Assembly (NCBI GenBank): GCA_947579665.1
Contig: OX388352.1
Span: 38,062,216 to 38,126,215, forward strand
DNA length: 64,000 nucleotides
Direction: 5' to 3'
From: Sympetrum striolatum
Lineage: Eukaryota > Arthropoda > Insecta > Odonata > Libellulidae
Below the pieces are notes generated by a model. That model was not told the origin of the DNA. It saw only the letters and a program-made list of their open reading frames with translations, and did not search any database. Positions 45,192-59,160 of this stretch are shown one piece after another. Every line of letters begins with the position of its first letter. The stretch's first letter is position 1. A program made the position numbers and the translations under genes.

Positions 45192-46547
45192 GCATAAAAA
45201 TCATCACGTAAGTAACCTGTCTTACGAATGCTTTCAGTAGCAGATAAGTATAACAGGAACACTGGAAATCTATTCCAATAGATATAACGTATCAATTCAT
45301 TTATTGATCAAGGGTTGTAAGGAGGGTGTGCATGAGCAGTAGTATAATAAATACCAGATAATTAACAAAGAGAATGAATTAATTAAGAGAATTCGTCGCT
45401 ATCAGTAACAGATGCGGAGTAAACGCAACAACTCCTCTCTTCCCAAGGATTACTTATTATGATCCTTGCGTTACATATTAGTTTTGAGTACGATTAAGTC
45501 CAACTGGGGTTTTAAAATAATAAACTTCCTAAAAAAACTGAATACTTCAAAAAAGAAAGAAACGATATAAATAAACGGCATGAATTTTATTGATAATGAA
45601 GAGGGCCAACGAAATGAAGAACGAATGTCCATCTTAAGTGCATAGATACTTCTACGCGAGAAAATTAGTATTAAAACATACATTCAAAATATAATTTAAA
45701 TAGTATTTTTAATGCTATACCTTGATTGTATTCATATACCTTCAAAATGTGTACATTCATGTATCTGTATTAATTAAAGATGACATTTATTTAATATATA
45801 TTTCAGTATTAGTGAAGGATATATCTTTATTATTTCTTTGAATTAAAACTAATAAGATAACTCCAAGAGAAAAAAGGTTAAAATTGAAAACGTGTGTGGC
45901 ACGGATTGCGTACACTTTAATGTTAGCAGTGGCCTATGACTTCTAAAGTACCATAGAAAAAATTATTTTCTCCATTGATTTTTCCCTTACCTCGATCTTC
46001 TCCCTTTTACATTTCCAATCTAATTCCTTTATCGTCTACGTTACGCTATCTAGGCTTTGATACTTAAGGAAATCGAATTATTCGGTCTTCTGTAACTTTT
46101 TTAGTTATTTTAGGGTTAAGACATAATTCGTGCTGACCACACATGTATATATATTGTGTAACATGTGACCAAATTTGTAATATTTTTTCGGTACCAAATA
46201 AGGAAGACGACCAGGAAATGTACCCTTCGTGACCGATATTACGATAATTGGGACTTTGTTTTTTCCTATTCTTCCCAGCTTTTCAGCAGCTGTATGAACA
46301 CACGATGCCATGATTCTGGCGTAAATAGTACTAGTTTTAATGACAGCCCTTTTCTTGTGCGAGCGCTTTCTAGTGAACGATGTCAAGATAAAAGAGCACT
46401 CAAAGTCTTTATCTTCCTTTAAAGATTCTGATATTTGGAATGAGATTTAAATTTTTTCTGAGAAAAGTATTAGGGTTGTAACTATGAAAAATGAATATGT
46501 ATATCTTTTAAGTAATGAAATGTAATCGTAAGAAGAAGAATAAAGGC
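45192..46547. other. Spacer, unit 3
   Basis: Corresponds to 33,316-34,671. No gene recognised. Confidence 0.5.
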
Positions 46548-47048
46548 TTCCTAGTTTACATTATTGGAACATCATAAAAAAATATGAAACATTACTTCAC
46601 CTTCAAACCGAACCTTAAATTTAAGTTATACATATAATCGAGAAGAAAAATACACCTTTATAGATTTATTGGCGAACGAAAGGATACCGTCCAGAACTTA
46701 AACAATTACAACTCGGGAAGGATTAACGCTATATTGCACATCTCGTAGTAAAGCTATATTGCACCCATGAAAAATCCCAAGGAAAAACGAAATTGAATAA
46801 AGTCTTTCCGGCCACGTCTGGCTGTTTTCAAGTCCGTTTTTCCGTGCAATTTTAACTTTTAACGACTATTGCGGGAGAGAGACGACTGTCGGCTCCTCGG
46901 AAGGAAACGTGCTTTCCCCTTCGAATTGCTTATACTCGATAGATAATAACGCTCCTTTGAGCGTCGTTCCTTTCCCCTTCCCTACGAACTCAGAGACGGT
47001 TGGCTTAGTTTATTACGCATGCCGTCTGGTTGCATTCATTCTTTTAGA
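46548..47048 (+). repeat. Module C3, unit 3
   Basis: As in unit 2, with the same hairpins and a few substitutions. Confidence 0.7.
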
Positions 47049-48220
47049 GGTACCCATATCCTATATCCCAAACATAAAAATAAAACTTGCTCTTTGTACC
47101 ATATTGTTTAATTATAAAAATATTATACGATATGTGGTGTCTTTTATTGGAAGCGTCCATATTTAAATCGGAATTTAATTGTTTGGGTATTTCAAGCATA
47201 TGGCGATTTTATTTCGACTATAATATATTACATTAATCATTGTTTAGCTTCCCATCATTTAGCAAACGTTTTATAGTTGTCCACAAACGTGAAAAATACT
47301 TATTATTTTAAAGAAGTACCATTATGTCAAAAACAAAAGTGGGTGACCGTACTTACACCTTAAGTAATAACGTCGATCACCATATTTTTATAATAGATGA
47401 TAAATTTACTTTTCATATATAATCAAATGATATGCATTATTCATTTACCATTTTAAACCACCTTCAAGAGCGGAAATTGAATCAAGAATGATGATGATCC
47501 TACAATTTCCATCTCGCTTTCGGCAACAAGTATTCACCCTTTAATTCCTTAAATAGAAATAGCTTGTAGCTTCTTAATTTTAGTAAACAATAAATATGAA
47601 AGGTCAAAAATTAATGGATTTATGTGAAATTACACGCATTAATGCACTTATTAGCTTGAATAATTTATCCTGCTTGAGCTTTCAAGTACATTAGTCTTCG
47701 TAGCAACTCTAAATTTAACTATCTAGAATATTCCCCTACATGGCTGTATTTCTTCATATATTTTGCATCATATCTACGATTTATCAGCAATTCATTTAAA
47801 AAATTATTCGATAGAAAGACATGTACTGTTCTTTTTGCAATACAAAGTAACTAAGTAATTAGTGTGTAGGTACTGAGTCGTTTGTCATGTATGTGATGAA
47901 AGGTAATCACGGAATCGGAAGGAGTAGCATGAGCTGCTTCAGTCAGTGTATGTTAGGATTTTCATCAAAATTTTGTATAAGTGCGCTCAAAATAATTGAT
48001 TCTATACTGATCAAGTTCTTTAATAAATCTTAAAAAATCTTTATTAAATCATCTCCTTTTGCCATTTTAATTCGGTACGAATCACTTATAACACAGTACA
48101 TACAGTCTCTCAGACAAATATAAAAAACACAGCCTCAAAGCACATTACAAGTGAGATAAGATGAATGTTGATTATAAATTTTATTAATTTGAATGACGTA
48201 AAGTGTTAATTTACGGAAGC

Positions 48221-48368
48221 AAAACTGGTCCTGGTTGAGGCTTTAGGGAGGTTGCGCAGGAATGGAGTCGTCCCTTACATTACTATTCTGCTTACTACTC
48301 TGATTACTGGGTTAGGTGAAACTTCTTCATCCTGCTTTCGAGCATTGTGAGACACTGCCAGGACCAGC
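48221..48368 (-). ncRNA. A-type element, unit 4, lacking the 3' hairpin
   Basis: Same deletion of the 3' hairpin as unit 3, plus a further short deletion. TATA box at 48400-48393, T4 at 48224-48221. One pair in the internal helix is lost (GATGAAG against CTCCAT). Probably a decaying copy. Confidence 0.33.
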
Positions 48369-49460
48369 TATCATTATGTGTCACGTATGAGATATTTATA
48401 CCTGTCCGAAGTAGGATATTTAGCTCGCGATGAGTAAAAATTAGTGCTAAAAATTTAAAGTTTCATTTGTTTACTGTAACCATTTGAGTTGCACATAAGG
48501 TAAGTTAGTAAATTTGGCTTCAAACAGTCATAAAAAATGCTCAATTATTGAAGCCACTACTATTTTCGATGATAACTCACATGTCTCTGTGAAGTACCAT
48601 TTTCTATTTTAGAGGCATTTCTTTTACACATTATAAACAATGATTTTGGATGGGTTGGCAAGTAATTATTTTTATTCGGAAAAGTAGGTACGATCGTTCG
48701 TTTATGAAAGATTTAGGATTTCCACCCTGTAGGTAGTTTCGATCGCGACGGATGGCGCCGGAATTGGCGTATCCGTTCATAGTTCAGGAAACCAAGTTGC
48801 GTACTACATAAGCCGCCACAGACTCTAAAGAAATAGTACGGTTATTAAGGATACAAACCGGAATTCCGTCATCACTTGTTTCTTCGTGGGAATAGAATCA
48901 TATAACACTGGTTAGACCCATTGAGATTAACAATGGCCTGCCTGGAATTTAACATCTTTCTAAAAGTAAAGAGTGAATTTATACTGTTTTTTATTCATTT
49001 AAAGGAGGATGATAAAATAATACACAAACGAATATTGCGGGAGGGTTTATCCTAGCAACAGTATATTTTATTTAAAGGTCAAATTATTTCATTCGAAGGT
49101 ATAATATTTTGGACTATAAATAGGGTATAATTTCTTTTACATAATACATGCAAATATTCATTTGAAATCATTAAATGTAAGGGTTGTGAAAGATAAAGTA
49201 CAGGTTTATAACGTGGCGTTACGCATTATCCGACAACTCACCTTTAATTGATTCAGCTTCGTTTCGATTTTGAAGAATTTTGCGAAAAATGGAAGACCCG
49301 AATTTTTCGCAAAATTTGGTCAGCTTTCACCCCCTGTAGAACTGTTATGCGCAGGATTACACAAATGCCATTTCGCAGTTATATGCAGAATTTATTCAAA
49401 AATGACCATGCGAGGTTTCATAGTCCGCATTAAAAAATGAACACTTTCGTATTTTTGGCC

Positions 49461-49800
49461 AGCACTTTTCGATTCTAGCCCACTGTTCGGAGTAGCTTAC
49501 GACTCATGCCTTCTTGTTATTTTCATTCTTGAATGGCATGAAGAGATCTCTCGGAAATCGGGGATTTCTATGAAAATGCTCGGTTACTGGTAGTCGGCTT
49601 TAAGCCCACGGAAATTGACAATGGTTACCCTTTTTGCAGCGATAACTGTACTTTCTTGTCTACTATTATTCTACACATTATTGATTCCTATATCATGACT
49701 ATTATTAATGCGGATGTAGTAAACTTTTAGCTATACTACATATTCATTAATGTTTAGATTGCAGTAGTTTGCGTCACCGATTGAAAATTCCTTATGGTTT
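49461..49800 (+). repeat. Module D, unit 4
   Basis: Carries the unit 2-type variant (GCGATAACTGTACTTTC) and the hairpin block with perfect 10 bp arms at 49822-49845. Confidence 0.75.
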
Positions 49801-51836
49801 GTTGAAGAAAAAGTAACTGAATTATTGTGGCAGCCGCCACAATAAATGGTATTTCACCCATTATTTTTATTGGGTGTTGCATTTTTGCAGATTATGGAAG
49901 TTTGTACATCCTTATTTTAAAATCTGAAGAATTGTCAATGTTAAGGTTACTTCTTGTGAAGCTTTCGTCACTAATATACTGAATAATGTACTCTCACTAA
50001 TACTGTCACTAATATACTATATACGCTAATATAATGTACGGTAGGTTTTCCAGAAAATTTATTTTATTGGTACACCTGATTTCGTTGAGTTAATTTCTAA
50101 CATTTTAAATTATTATAATTGAAATAAAATTGGTCAATATAATATAGAATCTAATTATAATTATAATTTTGTCAAGAAAGATCCTGGTCATGAGATCATT
50201 TTAATATATATATTGAGTAAATTATCAATATTTTAGATGAAGTTGTAAATTACAAAATACTTTGGCCTAGAAAAACAAGATCTAACGGAAGATGTATGCA
50301 ACAAATGTTCCATTTATTAATCTCGTGGCAAAGTGAAGCTATTTTGTCATGATAAACACATTGTAACACGCGAAATTTTTGACCCCCGGCAATAACTCAA
50401 ATATATTTTACTGACGATGTCGTAAGGAAAAATTACCATACTTGAATTGGGGGCGAAGAATTTGAAGATGAATTATAGACGGGCGGAGATACCTTGCTGG
50501 CGCGTCCTACAAGGGTTAACGAACAGAGTTAAAACATTTCCAATTCGAGAAAAATCTTCAAGATTTGTCTTCCTCAAGAAAGTCTATGTTTATTCTAAGA
50601 AACGGAAAATAGTATTCTATGTAGTTTAGTAATGGACATTTTTCAATAATAGTTGATGCATTAAAGGAATCGATACGTTTTTCCATCTTACCTTAGCTAG
50701 AGCGATTTAAAAATGAAAAATTATAATGATAAATTGATTCAAAAAACAATTAATTGAAGCAATAAATTCAATAGTTTTGAAAGATTGCACGCTATTGCTT
50801 AAATTAAAGCGCTGTAACCGATCATTTCCTTCATCGATGACATTTTATTACAACTTTTATCTTTCAACTAGCCCAACATTTTGAAAATCAAACAATATTT
50901 GTATTAGTCAAACAAATCGTAAGAGGCAACGAATTCACTGGAAAAGGAATCTAATCCCAATTTACTACTCAAAGTATGCTTGCCGTGTTGCCTTTTTCAT
51001 ACCCGAAGACTTGCCAGTTGTCTCATAGGTGTCGTGGAAAACCTAATTTGTTGTATGGAAAAAAGTGTACGGAAATAAAGAGCCATTTTTCTATTCATAT
51101 CGAACGTCGGAGTTGAAACATCGGAGAAAAGAAGCTAATGCTAAGATAAACCACCGAAAGCCTTTTGTGTGTATTTATCTCCTCCTTTTCCCAAAAACAC
51201 CAAGTCGTATAAACTTATTCATTTCTTATTTAAATATGTCCAAGCAAGCCACTGGTACTTTCGGTGGGACTTAGCGAAGAGAAACGTCACTCGATTCCCT
51301 GACGTGTATGTAACCAGCTTTACCAGAATCGATCCCACGATGATACTATTGAGGACTACTATCCAGTTTGTATCCTTAAATACCGTATTTCTTTAAAACG
51401 GAGGCTTACGAAGTACAAAACGTGGTTACATAAACTATAAACGTTTACGCCAATTCGGACACAATCATCCGTGTGCGAAAATACCTCTGGAAGGAAACAA
51501 CTCTTGGATAAAGGAACCATAGTACTTCACAAACACATTATAAGCACAATACATCATATACATAATTTAGTTGAATAGGTGTAAAAGAAATACTTCTTAA
51601 AAGAATACGGTAACTTACAGAGGCATTCAAATTATCATCGAAATTAGTAGTAATATCAAAGAATTAACGTTTTTTATGACCGTTTGAAGCTTAATTTAGT
51701 AATTAACCTAATGTGAAACTCAATTGATAGCACTTAATAAATCCCACTTTTAATTCAAGGCACTAATATTTACTCATCGTGAGCGAAGTGAGCTGCATCG
51801 GACGAGTATAAATATCTCATATGTGAAAATATAGTC
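49801..51836. repeat. Spacer and B arm, unit 4
   Basis: Empty site of the large element at 50947-50954. The frames homologous to 15266-15634 are split into two short pieces here (51065-51274 and 51169-51396). No gene is called. Confidence 0.6.
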
Positions 51837-52027
51837 GCTGGTCCTGGTAGTGTCTTACACTCGTGAGCAGGATGGTTCCACTAAGGCAGAAAGAAAGACT
51901 AGTAATTTATAATCAGCTAAGAGATCAGGTATTAATCTATAGAATTACCTATCCTGCCCGAACTGAAGTACGTTCAAGCGTGCTGTGTCTAGTACACCCC
52001 CGTATAGAGACTATCAGGACCAGTTTT
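51837..52027 (+). ncRNA. Candidate structured RNA gene, B type, unit 4
   Basis: TATA box at 51807 (30 bp upstream). Terminal helix kept through a G-U pair as in unit 2; internal helix and GAACTGAAGTACGTTC hairpin intact; T5 at 52024-52028. About 15 nt are deleted in the apical, apparently unpaired region, which leaves the helices untouched. Confidence 0.5.
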
Positions 52028-54449
52028 TGCGTCTGAAAATTAAAATATTACAATTTATCAATTTGATAAATATTTTTTTACAATAATTCCATCTTTGCTA
52101 ATCAGAAAATTTATTTTATGCACGTGATTCGAAATTTGTCTCAGAGAGACTGTGTGTACTGAGTTATTTGCAATTCGTACAGGATGGTAGACGCAAAAGG
52201 AGATAATGCAATAAAGAACTTGATAAGTATAGCAACCATTGGGCTTAGCACGCTACTACAAAATGTTTATCAAAATTGGCATCAACTCTTTGTTAAAAAT
52301 GTAGGTACGTCGTGACGTATCCTAAATAAAAATCGATATTAAAAAAGAACCGAGCAAATCATAATGCCGTGTTAGACAGCAATTTTATGTGTAACTTATC
52401 ACGAACTAAAGGCAACAGCATTCGATGAAAATGTTGAAGAAAATCAAATTATATTTTTACTTATGCAGCTCATGCTACTCCTTCCGAATGTTGACTGTGT
52501 CCTTTAAGATTACAAAAACACTTTATATTTACGTATCAGAATATATTTATTTTATACAGACGTTTCTATCTATACCTAAATATCTTTAGGGAATAAATAA
52601 ATGATAACCATGTTTCGTAAGTATCATTGACTTGTAATTTTACGAAATACTGGCAATAGCAAGAAACGACCTGAAAAAAATTAAACATAGACCCTAACTT
52701 GCATTGGTTCTATGCCAAAAGGCCGAGAAATGCCATAAAATGCATCGTGGGGATCTTCGGAATTTATTTAGACACTTTCCGGCTAATTTATTTAACGGTC
52801 CTACAAAGTCGGGTACCAAAGAAAGGAAATTATACAAAGATTCTTACTTTGGTCTTGTTATATCGTTTTCAAATCTGCATTGAGAGATCAAGGGTAAAAG
52901 GATCGAAGATTTAGTGAAATTGATTTGAAGCAAGCAAAGATTTCCCCTGGTGACCAAGGCGATTGTTAAATGCGAGCTCAAGCTCTTTCTCATTTGAATT
53001 CACGGGGATTTTAACGCCTGTCCCGTATCAATGGTAATGAATAATCTCAGAATTTTGAAAAAATAAGTTCATTAACTCTGATGGCTACATTTGCAAACAT
53101 GGATGCATAAATTACAGGTACAAAATTACAGCCATTTTATGGAGTTTTTCGAAAATATATGTAATTTGCATCCCGGTAGGACAGAAAAATGAAAATCACA
53201 GAAGGTCACAGCAAAAGCACTCTTATGTATTATAATCGTAGAAATATAACCAAATACGCGTTAGTTTCACGGCAGGTAAGTTCAAAATTCTATCATTTGA
53301 AACACATTGCTGCGCTTTTTAAGAACTTTTTTTATACCATTCCTAATAACACGGAAACGTAAAACCCGGCATGTGAATAGAGGTCATAAATAAATTTCAA
53401 ATACGTTCATAGTTTCCCTGATGGTCCTAGTTTCAACGTCAGGGCACCATATGCATGCTACCATTCAATTAAAAGGGTATGTAGAATTCAGTTTAAGAAC
53501 CTTACCGATATAACGACTTGAAATTTTAGAAACTGTCAGAGACCTTTGAGAAGAACATTATTTTAAACAGGTTGTAGTGGCAGGTTGAAATATTTCATCA
53601 ATATGCCTAAAATTTGAGATATCATCATACGCAAACTGAGATACATAGTAATAGCAGAGACAAAGTTGGAGGTAGATTGTGCAGAATTTTTAAAAGATTT
53701 TAAAGCCACTTTAATTGTGGTAGAGAATTTGAAATCACGAAGGTCCCAGGAGACGCTCTCTTCTATATTTCTTGCCATAGAAGTGGCAACGAATGTACGT
53801 GAGTCTGACGCAAGGTGCTACCTAATTATCGTATTTAAAATACATAGCGACGATTTCCTGAAATTTTAAAATCCGTTCCCGATTGGACGAAAACGTAAAA
53901 CCCGGCGGTGAACAGAAGACATAAATACATCTTACAAATGCAGTTTACTATTTCCCTAACGATGTTTGGTTCGATGCCAGAACGCCATGTACATTCCCCT
54001 ATGCATTTCTTACATGGAAATCGGAATGTTATTTTAAGACATTTTTTATGGTTCATTTTTCGAAAAAGTAGTTATAATTGGTCCCAAAGCACAGTTTATC
54101 ATTTACTTTATGTTCATTGGTTCAACGACAGGGAACCATATTCATTCTTCCACTTCACTTACCGGGTATAGGGAATTTCGTTTGAAGACATTCTAAAAAT
54201 ATGGAGTTGGAATTTTTAAAATGGTCATATTTGCCTATAACAAGTATTTAAATACAATCTCACTTTACAAAAAGATCCTAGCTTCGACGCTAGGCTATTA
54301 ACAGCATGTGGAATCTAATTTTATATGGACGATATTGGGTACCTGTATTATATACTAATTTCATATTATACACTAATTTCATATCGGCATCATATCGGGA
54401 CGGCCCTTAAAATAAAATAAAAAGGATTGAAAATATTCTCAAAATTAAT
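52028..54449. repeat. B 3' flank and spacer with the long-form block, unit 4
   Basis: It contains the duplicated block (53330-54175) shared with unit 1 and missing from units 2 and 3. No gene recognised. Confidence 0.6.
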
Positions 54450-54990
54450 GTAATCGTCTGGCATCGAACCCGGGTCTTCCTGGTGAATATATTATGCAGC
54501 CCAACAGAAAATCACCATCTATAACTATGTGTGAAAATTCAAACAGAAATATTGGCTGCAACTGCCTCAAACGACGTCCTACTTTTCCCTTATATTCTTT
54601 ATGTGAGAAATTTTAATGTGGTCTGGCATCAAACCCAGGAACAGCATTTTCGTATCTAATTTTTTTTATGATGCCAAGTCTTAATATACATCTTTTAGCA
54701 AAGCAAGAATTTTCTATCTTTTTGATTTTGAGTGTATCAAAAAAATAATAAACTACACCAATGTATGTTAAATGACAGATTTTTGCATTGTCCTAGCATC
54801 GAACCCAGGATATATTCCGTGAGGGTCAATTGTGTTTTTAATAGATCATGGCAATATATATATATGATCCTTAGGTTTTGTTCCTCAAGTATTCCAAAAA
54901 GTATTATTTTTTAAATCCTGAAAATCAAAGCAATGCCTTTAAACGGGATATATCGGGACTTTGGGGCCCTCTGGAATCGAACCCATGAAA
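54450..54990 (-). repeat. Cluster of T-arm-like modules, unit 4
   Basis: Four B-box-like cores (about 54,465, 54,629, 54,798, 54,977) with the same spacing as in units 2 and 3. No SINE insertion. Confidence 0.55.
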
Positions 54991-55859
54991 CTGAGGTTCA
55001 AAATTTCAATTTTTCTTGCGGTTACAAGTTATGTCCAATACGTCGTAATATTTCAAGTCAATGACGCTTGTGGTGTAGCCTGTGAATTAGTATCCTATCT
55101 ATCTATCTATATCCTTGAATGAATCCGGAGAAACATCTATATATAATAGATACTTCCATTATATTCAAATCAAATAGAACTTTCCAATGAACATTTCATG
55201 CTTGCAGAATGCAAGGAACTTTTACTCGTATCTATATGTATGTATCATTTGTAAAAATTTCAGGATAATACTATTGTATTTTTGGAATTCAATATCTATT
55301 AGTTGAATTATTCATATCGACACTCTTTGTTTCCATGATTTATCTATAACAATAAATTTTGATAACTTAAAAGAAACTTGTGTTGTGTTTAATGCTATGC
55401 TTCAATATGTATAGTTCCTATTATCTATCCCAGATCCTTTCTTCCCCTCATATGAGATGTTGACATTTTTACATTATCTATCTTGTTAGTGTAAAAAGGG
55501 GAAGGAAAGATACAATTTAGGCTACGATCAAGCATAGCTGGCGCATTGCATCATTATTGATACATGATTATTGATATTCAGCATTGTTTCGAATTACAAC
55601 GCCTTCATACTCTGGACCCTATTAAATTAACCAAAGCGATGATGCATCTGCGAATTTTGTCTATTTGATATGGTAATAATATGAAATAAAATTTAGGGAT
55701 CTAAATGAAAACCTGAAAAAATATATATTCCCCTCACATTCGATCAATACGAGTTACAATAATTAAAGTAAATAACAATGCACAAGAATTAACTAATAAC
55801 AAAATATATATTTGTATGTATTACGTTGTTGGATGCCATTGGTAGAAGGAGAATAACGG

Positions 55860-56290
55860 CTCTATATTTTCCATGATTAAACCATCGTTAAAAATACGAA
55901 GCACTAGTTCTCCTTATAACCTAACCAAAATTGTAAGTGATATATTCAAGCGGGCAGTTAAAAAAAAAAAAAAAAAACATTTTATGACCAAAGGAGTTCT
56001 TTGGTCCGCAAGCCTTGTGAACTCTTTACGATCCTTCCCGGAAAGGGACACTAGCCGACTTATTGGAAGAAAAATGTGCTTTCTCCTTCGAATGGTTTAC
56101 TCGAGAGATAAATACGCTGCATTTAGCGTCTTCTTTCCTTGCTTTACTTACTTTCATTTACCCTTTCTTAGGACCCCAAGGACGGCTCGGCGTAGGTTAT
56201 GACGAATGCCTTCTTGTTGCTTTAATTCTTGAATGGGAAGGGGGAAAAATTCCTAATGTGTATCTCTCATAATAGTTGAACATGTACGGA
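55860..56290 (+). repeat. Module C2, unit 4
   Basis: Diverged from units 2 and 3. The GAAGGAGAA arm has become GAAGAAAAA, so that hairpin is weakened, while ACGCT...AGCGT persists. Confidence 0.65.
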
Positions 56291-57807
56291 CGATCTCTAA
56301 AAAGCTAGTAATGAAGGATCCGTTGTCCACGAAGAAACTACTCTAGAGTGGGAGAAAGATTCCTTGATAAAAGAACGATGCACAGTGGTCTGAAATCTAA
56401 AAAAGCTGGATAAAACTCAATTTTTTCGACACTATAAGATGAATCTTTCAAGTTCATATTTTAGAAACAGCGAGCAGTCAATGTTGGCAAAATAGAACAG
56501 GTGACAGCTAGCGATACCTTTTCTCGCTTCCATACCTGAAATGTGTATCGCAATGAAGAGCCTTTTGAGCGTTCATTTGTAATGTTAAGTATATAAAAAT
56601 TTAATCCGAAGCCTTAAGAATAACAGAATACAATTTAAATGATAGATTGAAATTAATTGTCTCGGGTTTGAATCCGATCGGGAGCTCTTCTGGTGGGTTA
56701 TGCGGCCCTCTAATCCCAGAAGATGGTTTTCAACCCTTCGAAGAAAAGATCCGGGCGATAACTAATTACCCGACGGGGACGGGAATCCAGCAATCACTCA
56801 TTTGGGTGTAGGATTCCATGCGGCCGTGCTGATATCTACAAGGAGGGGATATCTGGAGAATTGCAGCACCTCGCAGCAGCAACAACGGTACCAGCGGTCA
56901 ACATGTTTAGTGCCATGCATCCAGGGAATGTGACAACGAACATTGTATTACGCAAAGACAGACCGTTGTTCCCGGTGCAGGACCAGACCCCCTGAAATGT
57001 GTTTTGGAAATGTTTAGGCTTATATCAGTGAACAGGGACGCTCTTTTGCAGGTGATGGTTATTTTTGAATATATGTGTTAGACTTCAAGTGAAATAATTA
57101 GGGTAGTTATGGGTGAAAAATGACACTCGTGTCATAGGTTAGCCCATGAAGGTATTACGTAGAAGTCCAGTGAAGTGTGTTCCAGAGAACTGTTTTATTT
57201 TGTTTTGTTTTTGCTTTTGCATAAGTTAGGCTAGTTATCAGTGAAAAGTGACACTCTTGTGGTAGGTTAGTTGTTTTGTGTATTAATTAGATCTCCCGTG
57301 GAAAATAACATGTGTGTTCCAACGAACTATATTTATATGTTTCGCCTTACCTTTTTTGTTTTCTTTGTATTCCTTCTATTCTTTTGTGTTGTACTATCTG
57401 ATGTTAATGTAATTATGTACCAAGCTACTCGATCCGTCCGACTGGGGGTTTTTGACTGCTGGTGGGGATATGTTGCAAGGCGACTTTTTGACTTTAGTTT
57501 TCGGTGCACAGCTGCGAGCGGCCTAAGTATATCTTGGAATTAGATAGGAGTTGTGAGCAGTGGCGTCACAAAGGTGCGATTTACAGTGGTCAACTCTGTA
57601 CCCTTGCGTCCACCTGGCGCAACAAAGGGTATGACGCGAAAGGGTGCGTCGCATACCATTGCTCTCACCCACTCCTATTCAGGTGCAGTACTTCTTCAGG
57701 AACCTTCGGTAATAGAAGGACATAGAAATCCTTAGGCTGCGAGCAGTATTTAAGGCCCTCGGTTTTGGGTAAACGGGAGAGTTCTCTCTCATCCGGCGTC
57801 CGGGTTG

Positions 57808-57845
57808 GAGCATACTTAGCGTGTCTTTCGAGACTTGGGGTGCTC
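57808..57845 (+). other. Stem-loop 1 of a tandem pair
   Basis: GAGCA...TGCTC closes the element, and GTCT-TTCG-AGAC forms the tip. Total length 38 nt. Confidence 0.5.
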
Positions 57846-57863
57846 CTACCTAACGCGGATCCA

Positions 57864-57901
57864 GAACATACTCAGCGCGTCTTTTGAGACTTGGGTGGTT
57901 C
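57864..57901 (+). other. Stem-loop 2 of a tandem pair
   Basis: GAAC...GTTC closes the element, and GTCT-TTTG-AGAC forms the tip. Total length 38 nt. One closing pair changed from G-C to A-T together. Confidence 0.5.
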
Positions 57902-58066
57902 TGAATTTCGCAGTCCTCCGTGTCATCGGCCAGCCGAGGCTTGCAGTCCGCCCCATCCACGGCAAAGTACGGATCGAGCACCGCAAGCACGATAATTAAA
58001 GATCGAGTCACTATTACCCGTATCGTTATTATTTCCCTATAGTCTTACCATGTCACTACGACAAAT

Positions 58067-59094
58067 CAGATATAATTACAATGGAATAACATATGCGGCG
58101 CATAAACTTGCAGAACATTCTATTAGTGACGCTTTTATTTTGCAAATTAATTTGAATTATTACAAAAAATATTGCAATGTCACCGAAAGACCTTATGTAC
58201 GGCTTCATAGTTTGTATTATATGCCCAAACTTGAATTTTGTAATCCCTAGACGCTAGAAAAGGTACTGCTAGCGACATCCAACATTTTTTTCAGCGAAGC
58301 ATGTGCGTATAGGCCTACAGTGAAAATACTGCATGTATATAATGTATGAGGATTACGGTTTAATATGTATATATTTTATATAGATACAATAGCACTTTCA
58401 TATGCCTGTATTCTGTTACTAACGCAATAGATTTAGTGACTTTTTAACGAGCAGAATTTAAAAGATTGTGATGAAATATGTACTTAGAAGTTATGCGATT
58501 GTTATGAGTGTCAGATATTATTTAATAAATATAATAATTGGAAGAATAATTTTTATTTTAACTTTCTGTAAATTGTTATTCAGTGTTAGGTTTATTATAT
58601 TAATTAAGACGTTTTCTCCTTCCAAAATCTACCACTCAGTTTTTTCTCAAAAACTCACCTAATATATACACTGTAAATAATTTCTCTCCATATAACAAAT
58701 TAAGAAGCAATTTCTTCGAAGAATAATTATCTGGGGTTATATTATATTCACCTATAACTTACTCACAACCTTGAAACCTCGGATATCCCTACAAAATTCT
58801 CCTTTTCATCAAAATTAGTTCAAACAATCAAAATCAAATAATCTAGGCATTGTATTTAGAGCGTTACCTTTATTATTATCTAGAATGCCAATAAATGAAA
58901 ATTGTGAATTGTTTGATAAAAAGGAAATGCCTAACATTACGAAAATAAGAAATGGTAGGACATTCCCTATAAATACATGTATTGTGTATAACTATAATAA
59001 TAACTTCTCTAATGGAAACAGTTAGACACAAATTACATCTATGTTAATAATTTTTATTAATTGCAAAGAAACTCAACCATTACCTAGCCAGAAA
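58067..59094. other. Unit 4-specific AT-rich sequence
   Basis: The open frames 58050-58250 and 58468-58662 are short. The first shares its start with array sequence (RYNYNG). No family recognised. Nothing else seen. Confidence 0.4.
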
Positions 59095-59160
59095 AAAACG
59101 ACTAGCTGGGATTCGAGACCGGGCACGCTAAACACTGAGCCACCGCAGCCGGTTGAATAT
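59095..59160 (-). mobile_element. tRNA-derived SINE fragment
   Basis: Minus strand: an A-box-like TGGCTCAGTGTTTAGCG and a B-box-like GGTCTCGAATCCC, followed by GCTAGTCG and a short T-run. The gene-like arrangement is a tRNA head of a SINE. It differs from the 42076 SINE and occurs only here in the window. Confidence 0.6.

Larger units (their letters stand above)
35171..47048. repeat. Tandem array unit 3
   Basis: Complete unit of about 11.9 kb, in the same order as unit 2. Its additions are a hammerhead-like block replacing about 200 bp (38517-38657), a SINE (42076-42202) and a 228 bp palindromic insertion (44491-44718). Its A element has lost the internal 3' hairpin. The empty site of the 10.4 kb element is at 38979-38986. 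Confidence 0.9.
56655..58066 (+). mobile_element. GC-richer block: SINE-like start, then possible retroelement sequence
   Basis: It begins with the same B-box SINE sequence as units 2 and 3 (GTCTCGGGTTTGAATCC), but continues into a different, longer body (to about 57,000). The part 57,540-58,030 is clearly richer in GC than the array and contains two stem-loops in tandem (57808-57845 and 57864-57901). It might be part of an LTR, but I could not find ends, a duplication or coding sequence. The open frames at 57271-57543, 57504-57725 and 57553-57735 overlap in different frames and are not considered genes. Confidence 0.4.
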
